NCBI RefSeq assembly: GCF_017571495.1
Contig: NZ_JAGETZ010000024.1
Coordinates: 1 to 64,000, forward strand
DNA from: Hymenobacter negativus
GTDB lineage: Bacteria; Bacteroidota; Bacteroidia; Cytophagales; Hymenobacteraceae
DNA length: 64,000 bases
Direction of reading: 5' to 3'
This document shows, in pieces, positions 52,423-62,206 of this stretch. The notes under the pieces were generated by a model. That model saw only the letters and a list, made by a program, of their open reading frames with translations. It searched no databases and had not been told where the DNA came from. The stretch's first letter is position 1; every line of letters starts with the position of its first letter. The translations under genes and the position numbers were made by a program.

Positions 52423-52489
52423 CGCGGACTTTCAGTCCGCGAGTAACGCTAATACCCCCAAACATTCGCGGACTAAAAGTCCGCGCTAC
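52419..52489. repeat. Palindromic element across the stop codon of the propeller gene
   Basis: Arms of 24 bp (52419-52442 with 52466-52489, one mismatch), each containing a smaller palindrome, begin one base before the TAG stop at 52420-52422. It fills the gap before the GH2 gene. Confidence 0.85.
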
Positions 52490-52499
52490 ATCCCACCCA

Positions 52500-54995
52500 A
52501 TGCCTCGCCTACTCCTCTGCCTGCTACTATTACTCAGCTCCCAAAGCATCTTTGGGGCGCAGCCGGGCACGCGGGTGGTGGCGGATTTTAACCAGGGCTG
52601 GAAGTTCTATCTTGGCGACGAGGCCAGCGCAAAAGAAGTAGCCTTTAATGATGCCGCTTGGCGCAAGCTGACGCTGCCGCACGACTGGAGCATTGAGGGC
52701 AAGTTTGACGAGAAGAACCCAGCTAAGCCCGAGGGCGGCGGCCTTCCCACCGGCACCGGCTGGTACCGCAAGACGTTTACGCTGCCAGCTACGGCGGGAC
52801 GCAACGTGTTCATCGAGTTCGATGGGGTGTACAAGCGCAGCGAGATGTGGCTGAATGGCCATTCGCTGGGGCAGCGGCCCAATGGCTACATCTCCTTTCG
52901 CTACGAGCTGACGCGCTATTTGCAGCCAGCAGGCAAGCCCAATGTGCTGGCTGTGCGGGTCGATAATTCGGCTCAGCCGGACTCACGCTGGTACACCGGC
53001 TCGGGCATTTACCGCAACGTGCGGCTTGTGACCACGCATCAGGTGGCCGTGGATGAGTGGGGAACCTTCGTAAGCACGCCCGCCGTGAGTGCGCAGACTG
53101 CTACCGTGGCTGTGCAAACGCAGCTACGTAACGCCACGGGCGCCCCCAAAACGGTGACCTTGCAAACAGTGCTGCTAGACCAAAGCGGCCGGGAAGTAGC
53201 TCGACAACTGACGCCGGGCATGAAGCTGGCCAACGCTTCGGCCACCGTTTCGCAGAAACTGACGCTAAAAAACCCGCAATTATGGTCGGTGGCAAAGCCC
53301 TATTTGTACCGGGTAAAAACGACGGTTTTGACGGACCAAAAACCCGAGGATGAGTACGAAACGCCGCTGGGCATCCGCACTTGTGAGTTTGCCCAAACCG
53401 GCTTTTTACTAAATGGACAGCCGCTGCGCATCCAGGGCGTGTGCCAGCACCACGATTTGGGGGCACTGGGGGCCGCTGTGAACGTGCGGGCGATGGAAAG
53501 GCAGCTGGAAATTCTGAAAACGATGGGCTGCAACGCCATCCGCACCGCCCACAACCCGCCCGCGCCGGAGCTGCTGGACTTGTGCGACCGGATGGGCTTC
53601 CTGGTGCTGGACGAGGCGTTTGACATGTGGCAGAGAAAGAAGAACGGCCAGGACTATCACCTCGATTTCAAGCAGTGGCATCAGCGCGATTTGGAAGACC
53701 AAATCCGCCGCGACCGCAACCACCCGAGCGTGTTCCTGTGGAGCATCGGCAATGAAATTCGGGAGCAGTTCGACAGCACCGGCACCCGCCTCACCCGCGA
53801 GTTGACGGCCACCGTGAAGCGCCTCGACCCCACCCGGCCCGTGACCTCGGCCCTCACGGAACAGGAGCCGGCCAAGAATTTCATCAGCCAAGCCAGCGTG
53901 CTCGATTTGCTAAGCTTCAATTACAAGCACGCTGAATACCCCAAGCTGCCCACTAGCTTTCCTAATCAGAAATTCCTGGCGACCGAAATCGCGGCGGCGT
54001 TTGAGACGCGTGGGCACTACGACCTGCCCTCCGATAGCATGCGCATCTGGCCCAAAGACGGCAAAACCAAGCTCACCACCGGCAATCCGGACTTCACGGC
54101 CTCCAGCTACGACAACGCCGCGCCCTACTGGGGCGCCACCCACCAAGCCGCCTGGCGCGCCGTCAAAAACAGCCCGTTCATCAGCGGAGCCTTCGTGTGG
54201 AGCGGCTTCGACTATTTGGGCGAACCCCTGCCCTATCCGTGGCCGGCGCGCAGCTCCTACTTCGGCGTTATCGACCTGGCCGGCTTTCCCAAAGACGCCT
54301 ACTACCTCTACCAAAGCGAATGGACAACTAAGCCCGTGCTACACCTGCTGCCGCACTGGAACTGGCGCCCCGGCCAAATCGTGGACGTGTGGGCTTACTA
54401 CAGCCAGGCCGACGAGGTGGAATTATTCCTGAGTGGTAAGTCGCTGGGCATAAAAAAGAAAGGCGCCGACGACCTGCATGTGATGTGGCGCGTGCCTTAC
54501 GCTCCTGGCACCCTGCAAGCCATCTCGCGCAAAGCCGGCCAAACGGTGCTCACGAGCACGGTAGAAACTGCTGGCCCAGCCGCCAAAATCGAGCTAACCG
54601 CCGACCGCAGCAAGCTACGGGCCGATGCCAAGGACCTGTCTTTTATCACGGTGCGCGTGCTGGATGCGGCAGGCAACCTAGTGCCTGACGCGGCCAATTT
54701 GGTGAAGTTTTCGGTGAGCGGGCCGGGCTTTGTGGCCGGGGTTGACAACGGGTATCAGGCCAGCATGGAATCGTTTAAAGCACCAGAGCGCAAGGCTTAC
54801 AACGGGATGTGCCTGGCTATTATTCAGACGAAGGAGCAGGCGGGAGCTATTACGGTGCGGGCAGAAGCTGAGGGGCTGGAAGCGGCTTCGGTGATGTTGA
54901 GTAGCACGAATATGACAGTCCAGACGGGGAACCTCACCCCCCGCCCCCCTCTCCCGCGGAGAGGGGGAGCCAAACGTCAGACTGCAAGAAATTGA
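52500..54995 (+). CDS. GH2 glycosidase (beta-galactosidase/glucuronidase type)
   Basis: This 831-residue protein starts with a signal peptide ending near SIFGA. The jelly-roll N-domain carries LPHDWSIEGKFD and GTGWYRKTF; an immunoglobulin-like domain and a TIM barrel follow. The acid/base is Glu419 (WSIGNEI) and the likely nucleophile Glu496 (LATEIAAAF). After the barrel come a DUF4982-type and a further beta domain (LRADAKDLSFITVRVLD). The last residues (NLTPRPPLPRRGG) are encoded by a palindromic element at 54920-54971 and are not part of the fold. The substrate is a beta-galactoside or -glucuronide; which is not decided. Confidence 0.88.
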   Translation: MPRLLLCLLLLLSSQSIFGAQPGTRVVADFNQGWKFYLGDEASAKEVAFNDAAWRKLTLPHDWSIEGKFDEKNPAKPEGGGLPTGTGWYRKTFTLPATAGRNVFIEFDGVYKRSEMWLNGHSLGQRPNGYISFRYELTRYLQPAGKPNVLAVRVDNSAQPDSRWYTGSGIYRNVRLVTTHQVAVDEWGTFVSTPAVSAQTATVAVQTQLRNATGAPKTVTLQTVLLDQSGREVARQLTPGMKLANASATVSQKLTLKNPQLWSVAKPYLYRVKTTVLTDQKPEDEYETPLGIRTCEFAQTGFLLNGQPLRIQGVCQHHDLGALGAAVNVRAMERQLEILKTMGCNAIRTAHNPPAPELLDLCDRMGFLVLDEAFDMWQRKKNGQDYHLDFKQWHQRDLEDQIRRDRNHPSVFLWSIGNEIREQFDSTGTRLTRELTATVKRLDPTRPVTSALTEQEPAKNFISQASVLDLLSFNYKHAEYPKLPTSFPNQKFLATEIAAAFETRGHYDLPSDSMRIWPKDGKTKLTTGNPDFTASSYDNAAPYWGATHQAAWRAVKNSPFISGAFVWSGFDYLGEPLPYPWPARSSYFGVIDLAGFPKDAYYLYQSEWTTKPVLHLLPHWNWRPGQIVDVWAYYSQADEVELFLSGKSLGIKKKGADDLHVMWRVPYAPGTLQAISRKAGQTVLTSTVETAGPAAKIELTADRSKLRADAKDLSFITVRVLDAAGNLVPDAANLVKFSVSGPGFVAGVDNGYQASMESFKAPERKAYNGMCLAIIQTKEQAGAITVRAEAEGLEAASVMLSSTNMTVQTGNLTPRPPLPRRGGAKRQTARN

Positions 54996-55105
54996 TTTAT
55001 AAAACAATGCATAAATCCTCCGCGCACTTTTTTCAGTATTTCAAGAGTCGTCAGGCTCCCCCTCTCCGCGGGAGAGGGGGCCGGGGGGTGAGGTTCCCCG
55101 TCTGG
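54920..55105. repeat. Inverted 52-bp repeat spanning the junction of the two GH2 genes
   Basis: Copy 1 is 54920-54971 and copy 2, in inverse orientation, is 55054-55105, with one mismatch. Copy 1 encodes the last residues of the upstream GH2 enzyme and copy 2 part of the signal peptide n-region of the downstream one. Transcribed, the unit could fold into a very long hairpin with an 82-base loop carrying the intergenic start region. Confidence 0.9.
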
Positions 55106-58100
55106 GCTATCCTGCTCCTCCTTCTACCCCTCGCAGCAAGCGCCCAGGAAGCCAGCGTGTACTTCTTCCCCGGCGTTTCTAACCCGCCCAAAATCTACGC
55201 TGGCCCCGAAGGTGATGCTTGGGAAATTCCGCAGATTACAGAACTGAACCGGGACAAATCAAGGGCTACGGCCTACTCCTTCCCCACCGAAAAAGACGCA
55301 CTGCTTGGCGACCGCGACAAGACGGCACGCCTGCTATCACTCAATGGCTTGTGGGATTTCAACTTTGCGATAAAGCCGGCCGATGCACCCAAGGATTTCT
55401 ACAAGAGCCGGGTGCGGGGTTGGAAGCAGTTGGCCGTGCCGTCGAACTGGGAGATGAACGGCTACGACCTGCCCATTTACAAGAGCGCCAAGTACCCGTT
55501 TCGGCCCGTGAACCCACCTTTCGTGCCGCAGGATTACAATGGCGTGGGCTCGTACCAGCGCACGTTTACGGTGCCGGCCGGGTGGCAGAACCAGAATGTA
55601 ACGCTGCACTTTGGGGGCGTTAGCTCAGCGTTTAAGGTGTGGGTGAACGGGAAGTTTCTGGGCTACGGGGAGGACAGCTGCCTGCCCTCGGAGTTCAACG
55701 TGACGCCCTACGTGCAGGCGGGCGAGAACGTGGTATCGGTGCAGGTAATGCGCTGGTCGGATGGCAGCTACCTGGAAGACCAGGACCACTGGCGGCTGAG
55801 CGGCATCTTCCGCGAGGTGCTGCTGCTGGCCGAGCCCAAGCTGCGCATAGCAGACTTTCACTGGCAGGCTAAGCTAGATAAGCAGTACAAAGACGCTGTG
55901 CTGAGCATCCGCCCGCGCCTCGAAAACCTGACCGGCAACAACGACATTTCCGGCTGCCAGGTGAAGGCCCAGCTCTTCGACAAAACGGGCGCGGCCGTGC
56001 TGCCGCAACCCTTGCAGCGCACCGCCGAAAGCATCATCAACGAGCCCTACCCGCGCCTCGACAATGCCAAATTCGGCCTGCTCGAAACCACTGTGCGCAA
56101 CCCGCTGAAGTGGAGCGACGAGGCCCCCAACCTCTACACGCTGGTGCTGACGCTGACCGACAAAACCGGCGCAGTGCTGGAAAGCAAAAGCTGCAAAGTG
56201 GGCTTCCGCAGCATCGAGTTTTCCAAGGAAAACGGCAAGCTGTTGATTAATGGTAAGTTGACCTACCTCTACGGCGTGAACCGCCACGACCACCACCCCA
56301 CCAAGGGCATGGCCGTGAGCCGCGACGACATTCGAGAAGACGTGCGCACACTCAAGCAGTTCAACTTCAACTGCATCCGCACCAGCCACTACCCCAACGA
56401 CCCGTATTTCTACGACCTCTGCGACGAGTACGGCATCCTGGTTATCGACGAAGCCAACCTCGAAACCCACGGCTTAGGCTCGAAGCTCAGCAACGACCCG
56501 GCTTGGACTGCAGCTTACCAGGAGCGCAGCATGCGCATGGCCCTGCGCGACAAAAACCACCCCAGCATCATCTTCTGGAGCCTCGGCAACGAGAGCGGCC
56601 GCGGGCCCAACCACGCCGCGATGGCCGCCTGGCTGCACGATTTCGACATCACCCGGCCCATCCACTACGAGCCCGCGATGGGCGACCCGCACCTCGACGG
56701 CTACATCGACCCCAACGACCCAAACTACCCCAAAAACCACGCCTACCGCATCCAGGTGCCGCGCGACCAGGCCTACGTGGACATGGTGAGCCGCATGTAC
56801 CCCGGCCTGTTCACGGCCGAGCTGCTGGCCAACCAGCAAAACGGCGACACCCGCCCCATTTTCTTCTGCGAATACGCCCACTCCATGGGCAATGCCACCG
56901 GCAACATGAAGGAGTTCTGGGACACCTGGCGCGCTACCAAGCGCATCATCGGCGGCTGCATCTGGGAGTTTAAGGACCAGGGTCTGCTGAAAAAGGACTC
57001 GACCGGCACCGCCTTCTACGCCTACGGGGGCGACTTTAAGGAGAAGTATTACGACGACTTCACCATCAAAGGCATCGTGGCCTCGGATGGCCGACCGCAC
57101 GCCGCTATCTACGAATGCAAGCGGGTGTACCAGCCCGCCGAATGCACGCTCACCGCTGCCGGCCAAGGCTCGATTAAAGTGGAAAACCGCCACGCCAGCA
57201 AGTCGCTGGCCGACTATGCCGTGAGGCTTGTAGTGCGTGAGGATGGCCGCGTGATTTCGACCAAACCGCTGCCACGCCTGCAGCTGGCAGCCGGGCGAGA
57301 CACGGTGATTTCGCTCAAGCCCTACCTGCCCAAAATGAAGGCTGGCGCGGAATATCTGGCCACGATTTCCTTCACCCTGCCGCAGGCAATAAGCTGGGCC
57401 GAGGCTGGTCACGAGGTGGCCAGCAACCAGTTTGCACTCACTGGTTTGGCCGAGCCCGCGAAATCAACCAAAACCTACCCGGCCGTGACCGTGCGCGACG
57501 ATGCTTCGGCCTACGTGCTCATTGGCAATGACTTCCAAGTGAGTATAGCCAAGCAAACTGGCGCGCTTACCTCCTACCGCCAGGGTAGAACCGAGCAGTT
57601 GGCGGCCCCACTGCTGCCCCACTTCACCCGCCCGCTCACCGACAACGACCGGCGCGGCTGGAAGGCCGATAAGAAGCTAAAAGAGTGGTTTACCACCGAG
57701 CCCAAGCTGCAAAGCCTGACGCTGGACAAGTCGAAACCTGGCCAAGCCAGCCTCACCAGCACCTACTCACTCACCGACGGCAAAACCACTGTGCGCGTGA
57801 CCTATACGCTGAACGGCGACGGCACATTGAAAGTGGCCTACGACTTAACGCCCGCCGCCCTGCCCAACATCCCACGGGTAGGTATGCAGTGCGGTATCCG
57901 CCACGCCGACACGCAAATTAGCTTCTATGGCCGGGGACCGATGGAAAACTACATCGACCGCCGCTACGGATTCGACGCGGGCATTTATAGCCTGCCGCTC
58001 AGTGATTTTGCTCAATCATACGTGGTGCCGATGGAGTACGCCAACCGCACCGACGTGCGCTGGATGCAGCTGGCCGACAAGCAAAACACTGGCCTGCTGG

Positions 58101-58378
58101 TGGTGGCCGACAGCCTGCTAAGCATGAGCGCCTGGCCTTACACTGAGCAAAACATCCAGAAAGCCCGCCATACCAACAAGCTAAAAGACGCTGGCTTCAT
58201 CACCCTCAACATCGACCTCGTGCAAATGGGCATGGGCGGCAACACCAGCTGGGACGCGCAAGCCGCCCCGATTGAGAAGTACCAGGTGCCAGCCAAGCCT
58301 TATAGCTACAGCTTCTACCTGCTGCCTGTGAGCGGGAAGAAGGACGCGGCCACGTTGGCCAAAAGCATCAAGTTTTAA
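55007..58378 (+). CDS. LacZ-type GH2 beta-galactosidase
   Basis: The ATG at 55007 is preferred over a TTG at 54992, giving 1123 residues. The signal peptide has an abnormally long basic n-region (APPLRGRGGRG, palindrome-encoded) before the hydrophobic core WAILLLLLPLAASAQ. Domains follow the LacZ order: jelly roll (NWEMNGYDLPIY), two Ig-like domains, TIM barrel with acid/base Glu529 (WSLGNESG) and nucleophile Glu622 (FFCEYAHSMGN), and the C-terminal small-chain domain (FYGRGPMENYIDR). It removes terminal beta-galactose from oligosaccharides. It is the last gene of the four-glycosidase run. Confidence 0.92.
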   Translation: MHKSSAHFFQYFKSRQAPPLRGRGGRGVRFPVWAILLLLLPLAASAQEASVYFFPGVSNPPKIYAGPEGDAWEIPQITELNRDKSRATAYSFPTEKDALLGDRDKTARLLSLNGLWDFNFAIKPADAPKDFYKSRVRGWKQLAVPSNWEMNGYDLPIYKSAKYPFRPVNPPFVPQDYNGVGSYQRTFTVPAGWQNQNVTLHFGGVSSAFKVWVNGKFLGYGEDSCLPSEFNVTPYVQAGENVVSVQVMRWSDGSYLEDQDHWRLSGIFREVLLLAEPKLRIADFHWQAKLDKQYKDAVLSIRPRLENLTGNNDISGCQVKAQLFDKTGAAVLPQPLQRTAESIINEPYPRLDNAKFGLLETTVRNPLKWSDEAPNLYTLVLTLTDKTGAVLESKSCKVGFRSIEFSKENGKLLINGKLTYLYGVNRHDHHPTKGMAVSRDDIREDVRTLKQFNFNCIRTSHYPNDPYFYDLCDEYGILVIDEANLETHGLGSKLSNDPAWTAAYQERSMRMALRDKNHPSIIFWSLGNESGRGPNHAAMAAWLHDFDITRPIHYEPAMGDPHLDGYIDPNDPNYPKNHAYRIQVPRDQAYVDMVSRMYPGLFTAELLANQQNGDTRPIFFCEYAHSMGNATGNMKEFWDTWRATKRIIGGCIWEFKDQGLLKKDSTGTAFYAYGGDFKEKYYDDFTIKGIVASDGRPHAAIYECKRVYQPAECTLTAAGQGSIKVENRHASKSLADYAVRLVVREDGRVISTKPLPRLQLAAGRDTVISLKPYLPKMKAGAEYLATISFTLPQAISWAEAGHEVASNQFALTGLAEPAKSTKTYPAVTVRDDASAYVLIGNDFQVSIAKQTGALTSYRQGRTEQLAAPLLPHFTRPLTDNDRRGWKADKKLKEWFTTEPKLQSLTLDKSKPGQASLTSTYSLTDGKTTVRVTYTLNGDGTLKVAYDLTPAALPNIPRVGMQCGIRHADTQISFYGRGPMENYIDRRYGFDAGIYSLPLSDFAQSYVVPMEYANRTDVRWMQLADKQNTGLLVVADSLLSMSAWPYTEQNIQKARHTNKLKDAGFITLNIDLVQMGMGGNTSWDAQAAPIEKYQVPAKPYSYSFYLLPVSGKKDAATLAKSIKF

Positions 58379-58514
58379 GCGTTAACAAAGACCGTCTTGC
58401 AGAACTCAGCAAAGCATCTCGCGTGCTTTCACTAATCAAAAATATTGAATTACAACCACATACGAGATACTTCGCTGCGCTCAGCATGACGTCCAAATAA
58501 GAATCCCAACCGAA

Positions 58515-59726
58515 ATGCCAACCGACCTCATTCACTTAAAAGGAATTACCTGGAACCACAGCCGGGGCTTCGTGCCGATGGCCGCTACCGCGCAACGCTT
58601 TTCGGAGCTGAATCCCAACGTGAGCATCACCTGGGAGAAACGCTCTTTGCAACAGTTTGCCGACGAGTCGATTCAGCAGCTGGCCGAGCGGTTTGATTTG
58701 CTGGTAATTGACCATCCGTGGGCCGGTTTTGCGGCGCGCACTGGCTCCATCCTGCCATTGGATGAATACCTGCCAGCCAATTTTATGGCTGACCAGCAAG
58801 CTAATACCGTTGGTCATTCCTTCGAGAGCTACACCTTCAACGGCCACCAGTGGGCGCTGCCCATCGACGCCGCTACCCCCGTGGCCGCCAGCCGGCCCGA
58901 CCTGCTGGCCCAGCACGGCCTGGCCCTCCCTGAAACCTTCGCCGACCTACTGGCCCTAGCTAACCAGGGCCTGGTGGCCTTCTCGCTCATTCCCATCGAC
59001 ACGCTGATGAGCTTCTATATGTTCTGCTGCTCGCTGGGCGAAGACCCCTGCCAGCGCGAGGACGAGGTTGTGAGCGAAGCCATTGGCATCCAAGCACTAC
59101 AGATGTTCCGCGAGCTGGCCAGCAAAGTGGACCCGGCCTGCTTCCAGCGTAACCCCATTCAGGTGTACGAGGCCATGACGCAGACCGACGCGCTGGCCTA
59201 CTGCCCCTTCGCCTACGGCTACTCCAACTACGCCCGGCGCGGCTACGCCCGCCGCCTGCTGCATTTCCACGACATGGTAGCCCTCACACCCGGCGGCACG
59301 CGCCTGCGCAGCACCCTCGGCGGCACCGGCCTAGCCATTTCCGCCAAGTGCGCCCAGGTAGCAACCGCCGTGCGCTACGCCGAATTCGTGGCCTCGCCCA
59401 CCTGCCAGCAAACGCTGTACTTCGACAACGGCGGCCAGCCCGGCCACCTCACTGCCTGGCAGGATGCGCATGTGAACGCGCAGTCCAGCAACTATTTCAA
59501 CGCCACACTGCCAGCCTTGCAGCGCGCCTTCCTACGCCCGCGCTACCACGGCCACATGTTCTTCCAGGACCACGCCGGCGAGCCCGTGCGCCAGTACCTG
59601 ATGCACGGCGGCGATGAACGGGCGCTGCTGCGCGAGTTGAATGAGTTATATGTGAAATCCAGAGCAATGGCGCAGCCAAACAGTAGCGTGGACTCTGCGA
59701 GTCTGCGCTACGAGCGCAGCGAGTAG
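58515..59726 (+). CDS. Solute-binding-protein-like protein without signal peptide
   Basis: This 403-residue protein resembles carbohydrate ABC-transporter binding proteins (family 1 type): GITWNHSRGFVPMAATAQRF, ITWEKRSLQQFADE, RFDLLVIDHPWAGFAA, SFESYTFNGHQWALPIDAATPVAASRPDL, GGTGLAIS. It begins directly with the mature fold and has no hydrophobic signal or lipobox, so it should be cytoplasmic. The extreme C-terminus (SSVDSASLRYERSE) is encoded by a palindrome. It precedes a double CoA-transferase gene by about 95 bases, and a second signal-less protein of this class lies after it. Its ligand is unknown. Confidence 0.75.
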   Translation: MPTDLIHLKGITWNHSRGFVPMAATAQRFSELNPNVSITWEKRSLQQFADESIQQLAERFDLLVIDHPWAGFAARTGSILPLDEYLPANFMADQQANTVGHSFESYTFNGHQWALPIDAATPVAASRPDLLAQHGLALPETFADLLALANQGLVAFSLIPIDTLMSFYMFCCSLGEDPCQREDEVVSEAIGIQALQMFRELASKVDPACFQRNPIQVYEAMTQTDALAYCPFAYGYSNYARRGYARRLLHFHDMVALTPGGTRLRSTLGGTGLAISAKCAQVATAVRYAEFVASPTCQQTLYFDNGGQPGHLTAWQDAHVNAQSSNYFNATLPALQRAFLRPRYHGHMFFQDHAGEPVRQYLMHGGDERALLRELNELYVKSRAMAQPNSSVDSASLRYERSE

Positions 59727-59796
59727 CTCGCGCCCGCATTATCTACACGCCAATACTCGCTACGCTCGTTGCGCGGACTCGCAGAGTCCACGCTAC
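59683..59796. repeat. Palindromic element across the 3' end of the binding-protein gene
   Basis: Arms of 43 bp (59683-59725 with 59754-59796, three mismatches) have a 28-base loop. The left arm encodes the last residues and most of the stop codon of the upstream gene. The loop and right arm fill the gap before the CoA-transferase gene. Confidence 0.85.
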
Positions 59797-59821
59797 AATA
59801 GCACCAACCTCAAGTACAGAA

Positions 59822-62206
59822 ATGTCCCTCCCCCTTTCCGGCCTTTTAGTTATCGAGTTCAGTCAGTTCCTAGCCGCGCCTTCCGCTGGCTTACGGTTAG
59901 CCGACCTAGGCGCGCGCGTCATCAAGATTGAGCGGCCGGGCACGGGCGAGGCTGGCCGGCAGATTGCTATCAAAAACCTGTTTGTGGAAGGCAGCAGCCT
60001 GGTTTTTCACACCATCAACCGCAACAAGGAATCCTACGCCGCCGACCTCAAGAACCCCGCCGACTTGGCTCAGGTGAAGCAGCTGCTGGCCCAGGCCGAC
60101 ATCTTGACCCACAACTTCCGACCAGGCATTATGGAGAAAATCGGCCTCGGCTACGACGCCGTGCGCGCCATCAACCCGCGCATCATCTACGGCGTGGTGA
60201 CGGGCTACGGTTCCAACGGCCCTTGGGCCACCAAGCCAGGGCAGGATTTATTGATTCAGTCCATGTCGGGGCTGGCGTATTTGTCGGGCACGAAAGACGA
60301 TGGGCCGACGCCCTTCGGCATTGCGGTGGCTGATATTATCTGTGGTTCGCACTTCGCCCAAGGACTGCTGGCGGCGCTGCTCAAGGGCAGCAAAACCGGC
60401 CGAAGCGTGCTGGTTGAAGTCAGCCTGCTCGAATCGGTGCTTGATATGCAGTTTGAACTGCTAACTACACACTTGAACGACGGCGGCCAGTTGCCCCAGC
60501 GCGGCGCGGCACGTGGCACTGCCCACGCCTACTTGAGTGCTCCCTACGGCATCTACCAAACTCAAGACGGTTACCTCGCCCTAGCAATGGGCAACCTCGG
60601 TAAACTTGATACGCTGCTGGATACGGGTATTCTGGATGATTACCCCACGGCTAGCTCCTGGTTTGACGGCCGCGATGACATCACCGCCCGCCTCACTACT
60701 AAGCTGCGCGAAAAGCCTACCGACACTTGGCTCGCGAAGCTGGAGCCGCTGGGCATCTGGTGCGCCGAGGTGCTGAACTACCAGCAAGCTACCAACAGCC
60801 CGGGCTATGAGGTGCTGGGCATGAGGCAACTCGTGAACCTGACTAATGGGCAGCAACTGCCCACTACCCGCTGCCCCATCCGCATCGACGGTGAGAAGCT
60901 GTATTCGGATAAGGCCGCGCCCACGCCGGGCCGCCACACAGAGGCGATTAAGGAGGAATTTAACTTAGCTACTGCTAGTAACATCTCCCCTGTCTCCTTC
61001 TCCAAGAAAGCGGACGCAAAGCATGTGGTTCGGACAGAAAAAAGGCCGCTTGAAGGGCTGCTAATTGTCGATTTCAGCCAATTCCTCTCTGGACCTTCGG
61101 CGGCGTTACGGCTAGCTGATATGGGCGCGCGCGTCATCAAGATTGAGCGGCCGGAAACCGGCGACATCTGCCGGCACCTCTACACCTCGAACGTCATCAT
61201 GAATGGCGAATCGTCGGTGTTTCACGCCATCAACCGCAACAAGGAAAGCTTCGCTGTGGACCTCAAAAATGAGGACGACAAAGCCCAGGTGTGGGAGCTA
61301 ATCCGGCGCGCCGACGTGGTGATGCACAACTACCGCCCCGGCGTGATGGAGCGCCTCGGTTTCGACTACGCCAGTGTGAAAGCCCAGAATCGCAATGTGG
61401 TATACGGCGAAATATCCGGCTACGGCCCCGAAGGTCCCTGGCGCGACAAACCCGGCCAGGACCTGCTGCTGCAATCCGTATCGGGCCTGACCTGGCTGAG
61501 CGGCAACGCCGACGCTGGCCCCGTGCCCATGGGCTTGTCCATCGTGGACATGCTGGCCGGCGCCCACCTCGCGCAAGGGCTGCTGGCCTGCCTCGTGCGC
61601 CGTAGTGTCAGCGGGGAGGGCGGGCTGGTGCAGGTGAGTATGCTGGAATCAGCCTTCGATTTTCAGTTCGAAACCATCACCACCTTCTTCAACGACGGCG
61701 GCGCGCTGCCCGAGCGCACCACCCACAACAACGCCCACGCCTACCTCGGCGCGCCCTACGGCATTTACCAGACCAGCAACGGCTTTTTGGCCCTGGCCAT
61801 GGGCTCAATCCCAAAGCTGGGCCAGCTGCTGGGCTGCGAACCGCTGCTGCAATACCCGGAGCCCGCACAGGCCTTCGCGCAGCGCGACGAGATAAAAGCC
61901 ACGCTGGCCGAGCACCTGAAAACCGACACTGCCGAAGCCTGGCTCGCCATCCTGGAGCCCGCCGACATCTGGTGTGCCAACGTGCTGAGCTGGGATAAGC
62001 TGCTGGGCCACGAGGGCTTTGCGGCACTGAACATGGTGCAGGAAGTGACGATGAGTGACGGCTACCAGTACCGCACCACCCGCTGCCCCATCCGCTTCGA
62101 TGGCGAGTTGCTGACCTCGCCCATTGGTTCGCCCCAGCTAGGCCAGGATAATGCCGCCATCCTGGCGGAAATCGCCATCTTCCAAGCCGCCCGCCATGAC
62201 GCTTGA
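59822..62206 (+). CDS. Tandem CaiB/BaiF-type (family III) CoA-transferase
   Basis: The 794 residues consist of two full-length family III CoA-transferase units in one chain (about 1-395 and 410-794), each with VIxFSQFL, ARVIKIERP, NRNKES, AHAYLxAPYGIYQT and a C-terminal TTRCPIRxDGE. The active-site Asp of the family is present in both: Asp171 (VADIICG) and Asp576 (IVDMLAG). Family III enzymes exchange CoA between carboxylic acids and normally act as interlocked homodimers, so the fusion may be a built-in dimer. The stop overlaps the next gene by 11 bases. The acid substrate is unknown. Confidence 0.88.
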   Translation: MSLPLSGLLVIEFSQFLAAPSAGLRLADLGARVIKIERPGTGEAGRQIAIKNLFVEGSSLVFHTINRNKESYAADLKNPADLAQVKQLLAQADILTHNFRPGIMEKIGLGYDAVRAINPRIIYGVVTGYGSNGPWATKPGQDLLIQSMSGLAYLSGTKDDGPTPFGIAVADIICGSHFAQGLLAALLKGSKTGRSVLVEVSLLESVLDMQFELLTTHLNDGGQLPQRGAARGTAHAYLSAPYGIYQTQDGYLALAMGNLGKLDTLLDTGILDDYPTASSWFDGRDDITARLTTKLREKPTDTWLAKLEPLGIWCAEVLNYQQATNSPGYEVLGMRQLVNLTNGQQLPTTRCPIRIDGEKLYSDKAAPTPGRHTEAIKEEFNLATASNISPVSFSKKADAKHVVRTEKRPLEGLLIVDFSQFLSGPSAALRLADMGARVIKIERPETGDICRHLYTSNVIMNGESSVFHAINRNKESFAVDLKNEDDKAQVWELIRRADVVMHNYRPGVMERLGFDYASVKAQNRNVVYGEISGYGPEGPWRDKPGQDLLLQSVSGLTWLSGNADAGPVPMGLSIVDMLAGAHLAQGLLACLVRRSVSGEGGLVQVSMLESAFDFQFETITTFFNDGGALPERTTHNNAHAYLGAPYGIYQTSNGFLALAMGSIPKLGQLLGCEPLLQYPEPAQAFAQRDEIKATLAEHLKTDTAEAWLAILEPADIWCANVLSWDKLLGHEGFAALNMVQEVTMSDGYQYRTTRCPIRFDGELLTSPIGSPQLGQDNAAILAEIAIFQAARHDA

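Noticed and set aside
56474..57412. 312-codon minus-strand ORF opposite the LacZ-type gene
   Set aside because: The plus strand carries catalytic GH2 motifs through the same stretch; the antisense translation is Val/His/Gly-rich shadow sequence.
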